NCBI GenBank assembly: GCA_016929465.1
Contig: JAFGIT010000418.1
Span: forward strand, 1-6,408
DNA length: 6,408 nt
Source: Candidatus Coatesiibacteriota bacterium
GTDB lineage: Bacteria; B130-G9
Direction: 5' to 3'
Part shown: piece by piece, positions 1 through 5,858 of the stretch
How positions within the stretch are numbered: position 1 is the first letter of the stretch
Layout: each line of letters starts with the position of its first letter
Program-made: the position numbers and the translations under genes
The notes under the pieces: generated by a model
Database searches by the model: none
What the model was told of the DNA's origin: nothing
The model's input: only the letters and a program-made list of their open reading frames with translations

Positions 1-809
1 CCGAGCATCATCTTGATGGAGAGAAGGTCAGCGTCATTCTCCAATAGATGGGTGGCGAATGAATGGCGCAGAATATGTGGATAGACATCCTTCTTCAGAT
101 CGCACTCCGCTGCGTAACGTTTGATCATCTGCCATACGAACTGCCTGGAAAGCCCCCGGCGTCCCTTTTCTGAGACATATATATAATCGGTGCTTCTGCC
201 CTGAAGAAGCAAGGGTCGTCCTCGCTTGAGGTATTCACGTGTCCATTTGATGGCCTCTTTGCCGATGGGTATCAGCCTCTGCTTGGATCCCTTGCCAGTG
301 CAAAGGATGAAGCCGTCGGGAAGATTTATGCTGGTCGTCCGGGCTGAGCAGATCTCGGAGACCCGCATTCCAGTAGCATACATCATCTCGAGTATCGATC
401 GGTCGCGAAGCCCCTTCGGCTTCGACGTATCCGGCGCATTCAGGAGCCGTTCGACCTCCTCGGGGGTCAGACAGGACGGCAGGCGCTTCCATTGCCTTGG
501 AGACTCTATGTTGGAAGTAGGATTCCCCTGGACCATCCCTCTTATCACCAGGTATTTGAAGAAGTGCCTCAAGCATGAAAGGGCGCGTCGCGACGATGAC
601 GGAGAGAGGCCTTGTTCTGAAATATGCAGAAGATACGCCTCGATGTCGGATGGCCCGACCTCTTCAATACGCATATTGGAGTCATCGAGATGGTCGGCAA
701 ACGAGTTGAGGTCCCTCGTGTAATTGTTCGCAGTGTTGACGGAGAGCCCTCTCTCGGCGAGAAGGTATGTGGCAAACGTGTCGATGGCTCCCCGCAGGTC
801 GGACTTCAA
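1..809 (-). CDS. xerD: XerC/XerD-type tyrosine recombinase (3' end cut by window edge)
   Basis: Site-specific tyrosine recombinase. Family members of this size resolve chromosome dimers at dif sites, nicking DNA through a tyrosine near the C-terminus. 269 residues are visible; the family usually has about 300. Residues 7-95 resemble the SAM-like core-binding domain (RGLSVNTANNYTRDL at 20-34). Residues about 110-269 form the catalytic domain: Arg149 in ATGMRVSE, Lys173 in TGKGSKQR, and His245 and Arg248 in PHILRHSFATHLLEND. The last His/Trp and the Tyr nucleophile lie beyond base 1. I start at TTG 807-809, which overlaps the TGA of the upstream membrane-protein gene and has GGAG 10 bases ahead. 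This gives the normal Xer N-terminus, whereas the first in-frame ATG (near 674) would remove half the N-terminal domain. The overlap suggests translational coupling. XerD fits slightly better than XerC, but I cannot separate them firmly; a mobile-element integrase is less likely given the compact Xer-like length. Confidence 0.93.
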   Translation of the reverse strand, partial: MKSDLRGAIDTFATYLLAERGLSVNTANNYTRDLNSFADHLDDSNMRIEEVGPSDIEAYLLHISEQGLSPSSSRRALSCLRHFFKYLVIRGMVQGNPTSNIESPRQWKRLPSCLTPEEVERLLNAPDTSKPKGLRDRSILEMMYATGMRVSEICSARTTSINLPDGFILCTGKGSKQRLIPIGKEAIKWTREYLKRGRPLLLQGRSTDYIYVSEKGRRGLSRQFVWQMIKRYAAECDLKKDVYPHILRHSFATHLLENDADLLSIKMML

Positions 810-1126
810 TCCTCGTGGTCTCCGCGCTTCGAGAGGCAGGCCCTTGCAGTCAGTCCCCAGATCGCGCCCAACGCGACCGCGAATCCAAGGCAGGCCATGA
901 TGTTGATCAGGTTCGAAAGACCGAGTGACTCTGATAGCCAGGTGTAGAGTAGAAGCAGAATAACTGCAAAAGGGCCAAAGAGGCCGACCGCGAATCCGAT
1001 GAGTGCGCCCCGCATTCGCGACTTTCTGAATATAATCCTGCCGATTAGCGCGCCCAAAAGGGGCATGAGCAGGGCGGGGAAGATGTAGTGTGCTGAGAGT
1101 AGATTGTCACCGGTGATAGATTCCAT
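806..1126 (-). CDS. Small three-helix membrane protein, unknown function
   Basis: A 106-residue protein I do not recognise. Three hydrophobic segments are clear, at about residues 11-31, 40-63 and 72-94, rich in Gly, Ala and Leu. The basic loop RKSRMR (34-39) and the basic tail (RACLSKR) both fall on the cytoplasmic side, which fits an N-out, C-in topology by the positive-inside rule. The ATG is preceded by GGGAG four bases upstream, a slightly short but usable spacing. Its TGA overlaps the TTG start of the xerD-like gene, so the two are probably translated together. No catalytic motif or Cys pair is visible. It may be a membrane accessory of unknown role; no link to recombination can be inferred from sequence. 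Confidence 0.75.
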   Translation of the reverse strand: MESITGDNLLSAHYIFPALLMPLLGALIGRIIFRKSRMRGALIGFAVGLFGPFAVILLLLYTWLSESLGLSNLINIMACLGFAVALGAIWGLTARACLSKRGDHED

Positions 1127-1281
1127 TGCACTCCCGGCCTATTAAGAATTGCTTCTAAAGGGTGAATTTAGACGAGTTGAAAATGGCACGGAGCTTCTGG
1201 CGTCGGAACCGACTACGGACTGGTCGCCGTTCTCCGACATCTATTTACCCAAGTCAGCTTCTACTCGTTTTCTCGGCCCAA
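1127..1281. other. Intergenic gap without a supported feature
   Basis: 155 bases separate the stop of the cytochrome gene from the small membrane-protein gene. I see no hairpin followed by a T-run, no convincing -35/-10 pair and no RNA gene. Read-through from the cytochrome promoter into the two downstream genes is possible but not shown. Confidence 0.5.
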
Positions 1282-2688
1282 TCAATGGACGAGCAGCTTG
1301 TCTTTTTGCCAGTCGAGTGGCCTGCTTCGTGCCACAGTATGACAGGCCTTGCAGACCTGAAGGGTTGGCTTCCTGAGGCGTATTCTGCTGTTGTCGAGAT
1401 GCATACTCGCCGGCCCATGACACGCCTCGCAGCGCACGTCTGCGAGCTGGGGAGTCTCTTTCTCGTTCAAGTATCCCCCCGAATCGGTGTATCCAGTCGA
1501 ATGACATCGGACGCATGAAGGATCGTTCTGCTTGCTCATTTTCGCCAGGGTCGCCATCGCGTGGGCATGCTTAGTATTGCGCCATCGCTCGACTACATCC
1601 TTGTGGCACTTCGAGCAGGCCTCCGCCCCGATATAGGTCGGTCGAAAGTCCGGAAGGTCCCTGGCGTCGGCATTCTCTTTTTGCGCTTGGGTCTTGCGCC
1701 TGATCTCTCGAGTAATCTCGCTGCCTTTTCGCTTGGCCTCGCGAACCAGCGCCTCGATTTCCTTATCCTGGGCCAGCTTATCGTCAATGGAGACCAGTTT
1801 GCCGTCCTGTGTTGTTATCTTTTGCTGTTTAACATCAAAGGTCGCGACTATCTCGCCCACTTTCTTGCCCCTGGCAGCCGCCTTGAGAAGAATGGTCCCT
1901 GTATCCTGAAGTATCTCGGGCTGATAGAGGCGTCGCATGTTTCCGGAAATCAGGAATAGGTGAATGCCTTTCACCTGGCTCGTGAGTTTACGAGCCTCGC
2001 TCATATCCATGTTTCCCATGCCGATGATCATGTCGCAGGTCCTGCTCAGTTCGGCAACGAGTCCCTCCGCTGTAGAAATCGGGTCCAGGAATTCGACCTT
2101 CTCCTTGTCGTCGATGCCCATCGAGCGTCCGGCGTCCATTGATGCGACCCCGAATATCCCAACTCTCACGCCGCTGTGCTTGATACCGAGAGTGCTCTTT
2201 TCGCCGAAGGTCTTGATTACGTAGCGCTGAAACAAGGGCTGCTGGGTCTTGCGGTCCACGAGATTCGCAGCGAGAAACGGGAACTTGGCGTTATTGCTTG
2301 CCTTCTGCAGGTAATCCAGACCGTACGTGAACTCTCTTCTGCCTAAATTGAGTGCATCGTAGTGCATCATGTCATAGACCTTCAAGACGAGCTCGGTGTT
2401 TATCTCTTCCTGCTCGGTTTTCTTGCCAAACGCGTCACCGGCATCCAGGACCAGATTGTAGGCGTTTGGATTAGCAGTCTTGACGGAGTCTATAAAGCTT
2501 GCTCGACCAGCAAGTCCACCTTCCTTGTGCTTTCACCCACACGGGGCGATTTCGCCCCAGTTGTCGCTGGAATAGACCAGAGCAAGCTGAAATTCATCAG
2601 GCTTTCGATCTACCGTGGACACGCCCAAGAGAATGCCCGCTGCAGCGACCAGCCCCAGGAATATGGCGATGTACCAGTATTTGCGCAA
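1282..2688 (-). CDS. Candidate selenoprotein: degenerate UshA-like domain fused to four-haem cytochrome c (in-frame TGA at codon 52)
   Basis: A 468-residue exported cytochrome if the TGA at 2533-2535 is read as selenocysteine (Sec52). It starts at TTG 2686-2688, with a perfect AAGGAG six bases upstream. Residues 4-24 are a hydrophobic signal peptide or anchor. Residues about 36-290 resemble the UshA/5'-nucleotidase metallophosphoesterase fold: SSDNWGEIAPCGU at 40-52, GGLAGRA, LDAGD (81-85) and LGRREFTYG (115-123, matching the family's GNHEFDYG). Most metal ligands are replaced, so hydrolase activity is doubtful. A charged, probably helical linker (about 300-345) leads to a cytochrome c-554-like domain with four CxxCH haem sites at 358-362, 392-396, 420-424 and 446-450. 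Periplasmic electron transfer is inferred; the substrate is unknown. Reading continues in one frame on both sides of the TGA with family-like protein, which argues against a pseudogene. The final TGA at 1282-1284 is a true stop. Without Sec insertion only a 51-residue fragment would be made. Confidence 0.85.
2498..2514 (-). promoter_or_regulatory. Candidate bacterial SECIS hairpin
   Basis: Downstream of the UGA the mRNA contains CUUGCU-GGUCG-AGCAAG, a perfect six-base-pair stem with a five-base loop. 24 bases separate the UGA from the loop, within the range I recall for bacterial SECIS elements (about 16 to 37). The loop contains GGUC, as does the apical loop of the E. coli fdhF SECIS, where the GU is recognised by SelB. 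Lower-stem pairing is weak and I do not assign it. Folding and SelB binding are inferred. Confidence 0.75.
2533..2535 (-). other. In-frame TGA, probable selenocysteine codon
   Basis: The codon lies in the context P-C-G-(TGA)-K-H-K-E-G-G-L-A. From memory, cytochrome-linked UshA-like proteins carry PCGC followed by a variable stretch and GGLARR, so TGA replaces the second Cys. A Cys-to-Sec exchange is the usual signature of a selenoprotein. The same frame encodes recognisable protein before it (signal sequence, SSDNWGE) and after it (GD motif, four haem sites). A sequencing error or a nonsense mutation remains possible. Confidence 0.8.
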
Positions 2689-2694
2689 TCTCTA

Positions 2695-2700
2695 CTCCTT
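2695..2700 (-). promoter_or_regulatory. Ribosome binding site deciding the TTG start of the cytochrome selenoprotein
   Basis: AAGGAG, a full Shine-Dalgarno match, sits six bases before TTG 2686-2688. No ATG in that frame gives a signal peptide, so this site fixes the true 5' end upstream of the in-frame TGA. It also shows that translation is meant to begin before the TGA rather than after it. Confidence 0.8.
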
Positions 2701-2742
2701 GTAATAGAAGGCAATTAACAAAGATAGCCAAACGCATTGTTA

Positions 2743-2771
2743 AATGTAACCATCGCTCTCCAAGCTGTCAA
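2743..2771 (-). promoter_or_regulatory. Candidate sigma-70-type promoter for the cytochrome gene
   Basis: On the minus strand TTGACA (2766-2771, a perfect -35) is followed by a 17-base spacer and TACATT (2743-2748, four of six -10 positions). Transcription would begin near 2736, leaving an untranslated leader of about 48 bases before the AAGGAG and the TTG start. It lies in the gap after the ABC ATPase gene, so the cytochrome gene is probably a separate unit. Confidence 0.6.
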
Positions 2772-2810
2772 CATCTCGGAAACTTGGTTGTTCCCTCTAT
2801 GCGCTCATCA

Positions 2811-2829
2811 TCGCCCTTTTCAAGGGCAA
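2811..2829 (-). terminator. Weak hairpin after the ABC ATPase gene
   Basis: About 31 bases past the ATPase stop, GCCCTT-GAA-AAGGGC forms a six-base-pair stem, extended by a T-G and a T-A pair. No T-run follows on the minus strand, so intrinsic termination is uncertain. A small palindrome (TCGACC..GGTCGA) lies just before it. Its place between the gene end and the next promoter is what suggests a terminator. Confidence 0.3.
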
Positions 2830-2860
2830 TATCGACCGTGGTCGAGACGATTTCCGGTAG

Positions 2861-3610
2861 CTATGCTCCGTGGATCGTGTCCAGATAAAGACGCTCCAAT
2901 TCCGAGATGAATTCTCCAGGATCTCTTTCGGAAGCGCCGCTTGAGAGCAAGCTCTCCCCGACAATGCGCCCGGAATTGACGATCACGACACGATTGCATG
3001 TCCTGGCGACGTCAGCAAGGATATGCGAGGATATAATTACCGTCTTGTTTGCGGCTAGCCTCTTGATCAGCTCGCGAGTCTGGGCAATCTGCTCAGGATC
3101 GAGGCCTGCCGTAGGCTCGTCGAGTATGAGGATGGATGGGTCGTGGACCAGCGTCTGGGCCAGATTCAATCTCTGACCGTATCCCTTTGATAGTCTCCCT
3201 GCGAGCGTTCCCCTGACCTCTTCGAGGCCTACCTCAGAGAGGATGCTGTCTATCCGATCGTTCAGGACATCGCTCGGAACATCGCGGAGATGGGCCCAGA
3301 ATTGCAGGTGAGATTCGACCGAGAGATCGCGATAGAGCGGAGGCCGTTCCGGCATGTAGCCCACAGCGCTTATCGCATCCGAGTGGTTCTTCCTTCTGTC
3401 CACGCCGTTTATCAGGACTCTGCCGGAATCCTGCGAGAGAACCCCGGCGATGATTCGCATCATCGTAGTCTTGCCCGCCCCATTTGGGCCAAGCAGGCCA
3501 ACACTCTCGGATTTGGCTGCCAGAAAGGATACGTTCGAGACGACCTCTCGATCGCCAAACCACTTAGAGAGAGCGATTACCTCAACCGCGCTCTCCGCGC
3601 CCGTCTTCAT
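2861..3610 (-). CDS. ABC-transporter ATP-binding subunit (GldA/CcmA-like)
   Basis: A 249-residue cytoplasmic ATPase that would power a membrane permease. Motifs in order: Walker A GPNGAGKTT (41-49); a Q-loop region VGYMPERPPLY (83-93) with Glu instead of Gln, as in GldA-like and export-type ATPases; signature LSKGYGQR (140-147); Walker B ILILDEP (160-166); D-loop GLD; switch His196 in SSHIL. All catalytic residues are present. I start at ATG 3608-3610, which overlaps the cas6 TGA as ATGA, with GAGG about ten bases upstream. A start at 3665-3667 would add 19 residues that are only cas6 read in another frame. No permease follows; the next gene has its own promoter. The transported substrate is unknown. 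The order mlaD-cas6-ATPase might suggest lipid transport, but the ATPase does not look like MlaF, so that is a weak inference. Confidence 0.93.
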   Translation of the reverse strand: MKTGAESAVEVIALSKWFGDREVVSNVSFLAAKSESVGLLGPNGAGKTTMMRIIAGVLSQDSGRVLINGVDRRKNHSDAISAVGYMPERPPLYRDLSVESHLQFWAHLRDVPSDVLNDRIDSILSEVGLEEVRGTLAGRLSKGYGQRLNLAQTLVHDPSILILDEPTAGLDPEQIAQTRELIKRLAANKTVIISSHILADVARTCNRVVIVNSGRIVGESLLSSGASERDPGEFISELERLYLDTIHGA

Positions 3611-4371
3611 CGCTTGCTGACCTCGACCATTCCGAATCCCACTGAATTCTTCTCCCCAAAGCCACACGTGTAGCCAATCTTCAGAAGTTCGGCACTGCCT
3701 TCCGCGTCGAATGGGCAGAATACTCCTCTTACTTTGATACCCTTGAAGTCGACAAGTCTGGTGATGCCCTTCTTCCTGGCTATGTAATCTGCATCGAAGC
3801 GGATCGAGAGACTGTCGTCGGATGGCCGAACGCCATGAATAACCTGGTGCTTCTTGATCAGATTCTCCCTGATGGCCTCGCTAAATCTGGGACCAGCCTC
3901 CAAATATCTGGTGGGGTGTCTAACTGAATCTTCATCCCAAATCGAGGCCGTAACCGGGGATAGGCAAGTGAAACTCGCCGACTCTTCGAACGGGATCAAC
4001 GGCAATTCCTCCACTCTTTGGATGATGGCACGCAAGTCCGCGATTCTGAGCTCCGGCGACATTGCCAAACCCGCCGAAAGGTGACTAAGAAACTCGCTTT
4101 TGGCAGAACTCAGATACCAGCTGAAGGTCTTAGAGTCCAGTTGGAGCCAATTCCCATCGATGCGTCTTTCTTTGATCTGGACCTGAGAGAAGCAGAAGAG
4201 TTTGAATACGCGGTTGTCGAGTCGGTAACCCTCGTTGTGAAGGAACTTAGCGTATTCCGGAGAAGACATCGATAGCCACCGGTAGATAGCGGAAACAAGC
4301 CACGAATTGTAATTGATCGGTATTCGTGCGCTAGGCGAGCTGCTGATATTGAATACGAGCCGTATTCTCAC
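3607..4371 (-). CDS. cas6: CRISPR-associated endoribonuclease Cas6
   Basis: A 254-residue Cas6. This family cleaves CRISPR repeat RNA to produce guide RNAs in type I and III systems, without metal. From memory of Pyrococcus furiosus Cas6, the match runs the whole length: RIPINYNSWLVSAIYRWL (17-33), FLHNEG (43-48), ELRIADLRAI, CLSPV (136-140), and the C-terminal glycine-rich loop GYTCGFGEKNSVGFGMV (233-249), which is nearly identical. Tyr30 and His45 fall on the known catalytic Tyr and His; Lys57 may be the catalytic Lys. All look intact, so activity is plausible. The start is GTG 4369-4371, two bases after the mlaD stop, with GAGGA six bases upstream. It shares a four-base overlap with the ABC ATPase. 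No array or other cas gene is visible, so its RNA substrate is unknown: a distant array, or some other RNA. Confidence 0.93.
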   Translation of the reverse strand: MRIRLVFNISSSPSARIPINYNSWLVSAIYRWLSMSSPEYAKFLHNEGYRLDNRVFKLFCFSQVQIKERRIDGNWLQLDSKTFSWYLSSAKSEFLSHLSAGLAMSPELRIADLRAIIQRVEELPLIPFEESASFTCLSPVTASIWDEDSVRHPTRYLEAGPRFSEAIRENLIKKHQVIHGVRPSDDSLSIRFDADYIARKKGITRLVDFKGIKVRGVFCPFDAEGSAELLKIGYTCGFGEKNSVGFGMVEVSKR

Positions 4372-4373
4372 TG

Positions 4374-5498
4374 CTAGTCCTCGGGCTGCCCGCCGTTTTC
4401 TCTCTCTTCGCTCTCCTCGGCCTTTTTCTTACCCTTCTTCACGAGACGCTTGATGAACCAGCTCTTCTTCGCTCCCCGCAGGAGGTCAACCAGGTCATCA
4501 TATATCTCAGGGTCGTTTATCAGTTTGCCCAGAGAGCCCTCGCCGGAATCGATTTTCTGAGCAACGCTATTCAGGTTGTGTATCGCCATCTCGAGCTCGT
4601 TCAACATCTCCCCGCTACCCTCCTTGTTCAGCAGCTTCGGAATTAGCCCCTCACCCGATTGTATCGTCTCGAGGACCGATTTCAGCAATCGCGCGGACTC
4701 GCCGACATCGACTGCAAGCCGTTCGTAAAGGACATCGTTCTTGACTAGCTTCCCAATGGACCCCTTACCCGCTTGAATACCTGCCATTATTCCGTCGAGC
4801 GATGAGATAATTCCCGCGAGATTGTCCCGCGTCTCGCTATCATAGAGCAGAAGACCAAGAGCCCCACTTCCAGCGCGGACCTCTTCGAGGATCGAATCGA
4901 GGGACCTGGTCGCGCTCATAAAGCTGTCCATCGCCCCTTTGAAGTCTATCTCCTCGTTCACTACCGCTCCGGCCAGCCCCTTGCCTTCGTCTATCTTTTT
5001 GAGTATCCGCTTCAGAGAGCCAGAAGCGTCGTCCAGTTGGCCGAGAACGCTCTGGCCTCGCATCATCAAGGCGTTGTAGTCGATAGGCTCGATGGACTTC
5101 AGGACGGTACCGTCCTCGATGATGGGCTTCTCGTAGCTCCCCATCGTTATCTCGATATACTTGTCACCTAAAAGGCCCATCGTCTCTATGCGCGCTCTTG
5201 AATCAGAACGGATCTTATCCTGCACTCTGCTCTCGATCGATAGATTGACTCGCACCCGCCTTCCTAATGGGTCGAGCAGTAGGCGAATGTCTTCGACGGT
5301 CCCCACATCTACGCCCTCGAGCATGACCGGTGCTCCCGATACCAGCCCGCTCACGCTGCCAAAATAGCACACCAGGTGATATCTCGGCTGAAGCAGGCGG
5401 CTTTTTCCGCCAATAGAAAATACAAATCCAGTGAAGAGCGCGATTGCGACCAGGAGAAATAGACCAACTCTCAGTTCGCGCGAGTGCTGCGACTTCAT
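4374..5498 (-). CDS. mlaD: MlaD/MCE-family lipid-transport protein with tandem C-terminal repeats
   Basis: A 374-residue membrane-anchored periplasmic protein. MCE-domain proteins form hexameric rings that move lipids between the inner and outer membranes with MlaE/MlaF-type partners. Residues 11-29 form one transmembrane helix (VGLFLLVAIALFTGFVFSI). Residues about 39-118 are the MCE domain, with the characteristic VMLEGVDVGTVEDI (58-71) and LLGDKYIEI (109-117). After it, five repeats of (I/V)xxGxGxxGxLxxD lie near 169, 207, 241, 279 and 317, spaced 34-38 residues, probably forming a long helical stalk. The tail is highly charged (KKGKKKAEESEERE). I choose ATG 5496-5498, whose product begins MKSQHSRELRVGLF as usual for the family; GTG 5508-5510 would add four residues and cannot be excluded. 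No MlaE or MlaF gene lies upstream. Cas6 follows after two bases. Confidence 0.92.
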   Translation of the reverse strand: MKSQHSRELRVGLFLLVAIALFTGFVFSIGGKSRLLQPRYHLVCYFGSVSGLVSGAPVMLEGVDVGTVEDIRLLLDPLGRRVRVNLSIESRVQDKIRSDSRARIETMGLLGDKYIEITMGSYEKPIIEDGTVLKSIEPIDYNALMMRGQSVLGQLDDASGSLKRILKKIDEGKGLAGAVVNEEIDFKGAMDSFMSATRSLDSILEEVRAGSGALGLLLYDSETRDNLAGIISSLDGIMAGIQAGKGSIGKLVKNDVLYERLAVDVGESARLLKSVLETIQSGEGLIPKLLNKEGSGEMLNELEMAIHNLNSVAQKIDSGEGSLGKLINDPEIYDDLVDLLRGAKKSWFIKRLVKKGKKKAEESEERENGGQPED

Positions 5499-5556
5499 GC
5501 AAGAACTCACTCAAGACCATCAGTTAGAAACAAGACAAAGATAAACCACCGCTACT

Positions 5557-5585
5557 ATCGTATTAGATTGTAACGAGATATTCAA
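5557..5585 (-). promoter_or_regulatory. Candidate promoter for the mlaD-cas6-ATPase unit
   Basis: TTGAAT (5580-5585) and TACGAT (5557-5562) are separated by 17 bases on the minus strand, each matching four of six consensus positions. Transcription would start about 50 bases before the mlaD start. No operator palindrome is evident nearby. The match is moderate, so this is a suggestion. Confidence 0.4.
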
Positions 5586-5796
5586 AGCGAACGTTCTTGC
5601 CTCGAACACCTTAGTGGGAGGGCGCTAAACTGCGACTGCAGCACGAATTCGCCCAGGCCCAATCAGACGGTTCTCTCCGGTCTCTTCGGTCCCCACCTGA
5701 AGGAGTCTGCCCAATACGTGAATGGAAGGGGGGCAACGGACTCCGCGAATTTGATGCATACCGGATGCAGAGCAGGCCACGTGGATGCCATTATGT
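5586..5796. other. Intergenic region with no gene recognised
   Basis: Together with the flanking promoter and inverted repeat, this is the longest gene-free stretch of the window (5499-5858, about 360 bases). I found no Shine-Dalgarno plus family-like ORF on either strand, no tRNA-like clover leaf and no direct repeats of CRISPR type. A short near-repeat (GATGCATACC followed by GGATGCAG, about 5752-5770) is the only minor structure seen. Confidence 0.5.
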
Positions 5797-5829
5797 ATGC
5801 AAGGGCGGAGACAAGCCCCGCCCTTACAT
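5797..5829 (-). repeat. GC-rich inverted repeat, REP-like element or terminator
   Basis: AAGGGCGG (5801-5808) and CCGCCCTT (5818-5825) form a perfect eight-base-pair stem around a nine-base loop. On minus-strand RNA the stem extends through a U-G pair and three more Watson-Crick pairs to about 12 pairs. On plus-strand RNA the same position is a C-A mismatch. It begins about 30 bases past the stop of the right-hand gene, which suits a terminator, but there is no T-run. A dispersed REP-like palindrome is the alternative. Confidence 0.6.
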
Positions 5830-5858
5830 GATGGGAAATCCAGTCTATTGGACAGGCT

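Noticed and set aside
1142-1240. Minus-strand 32-codon ORF in the gap before the membrane-protein gene
   Set aside because: No convincing ribosome binding site, low-complexity Ser-rich product with no recognisable features, length expected by chance.
1282-1284. The terminal TGA as a second selenocysteine codon
   Set aside because: Reading on meets TAG after seven codons, no suitable hairpin follows, and the haem domain is already complete.
1561-1959. Plus-strand ORF of 132 codons
   Set aside because: It is a shadow of the cytochrome gene, which has CxxCH motifs in the opposite strand's frame.
2533-2535. The in-frame TGA as a pseudogene mutation or frameshift
   Set aside because: No frame change is needed, the rest of the gene is intact with four haem motifs, the position matches a recalled Cys of the family, and a SECIS-like hairpin follows. 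Not fully excluded without reads.
2362-2718. Plus-strand ORF of 118 codons covering the TGA region
   Set aside because: It is antisense to the signal peptide and UshA-like part, has no family resemblance, and the minus-strand frame has a Shine-Dalgarno site, signal sequence and conserved motifs.
3611-3667. Upstream start for the ABC ATPase adding 19 residues
   Set aside because: The added residues lie wholly inside cas6 in another frame and do not match ATPase N-termini; the ATGA overlap start is standard.
5499-5858. CRISPR array near cas6
   Set aside because: No regularly spaced direct repeats here or anywhere else in the window; the only strong repeat is a single inverted repeat.
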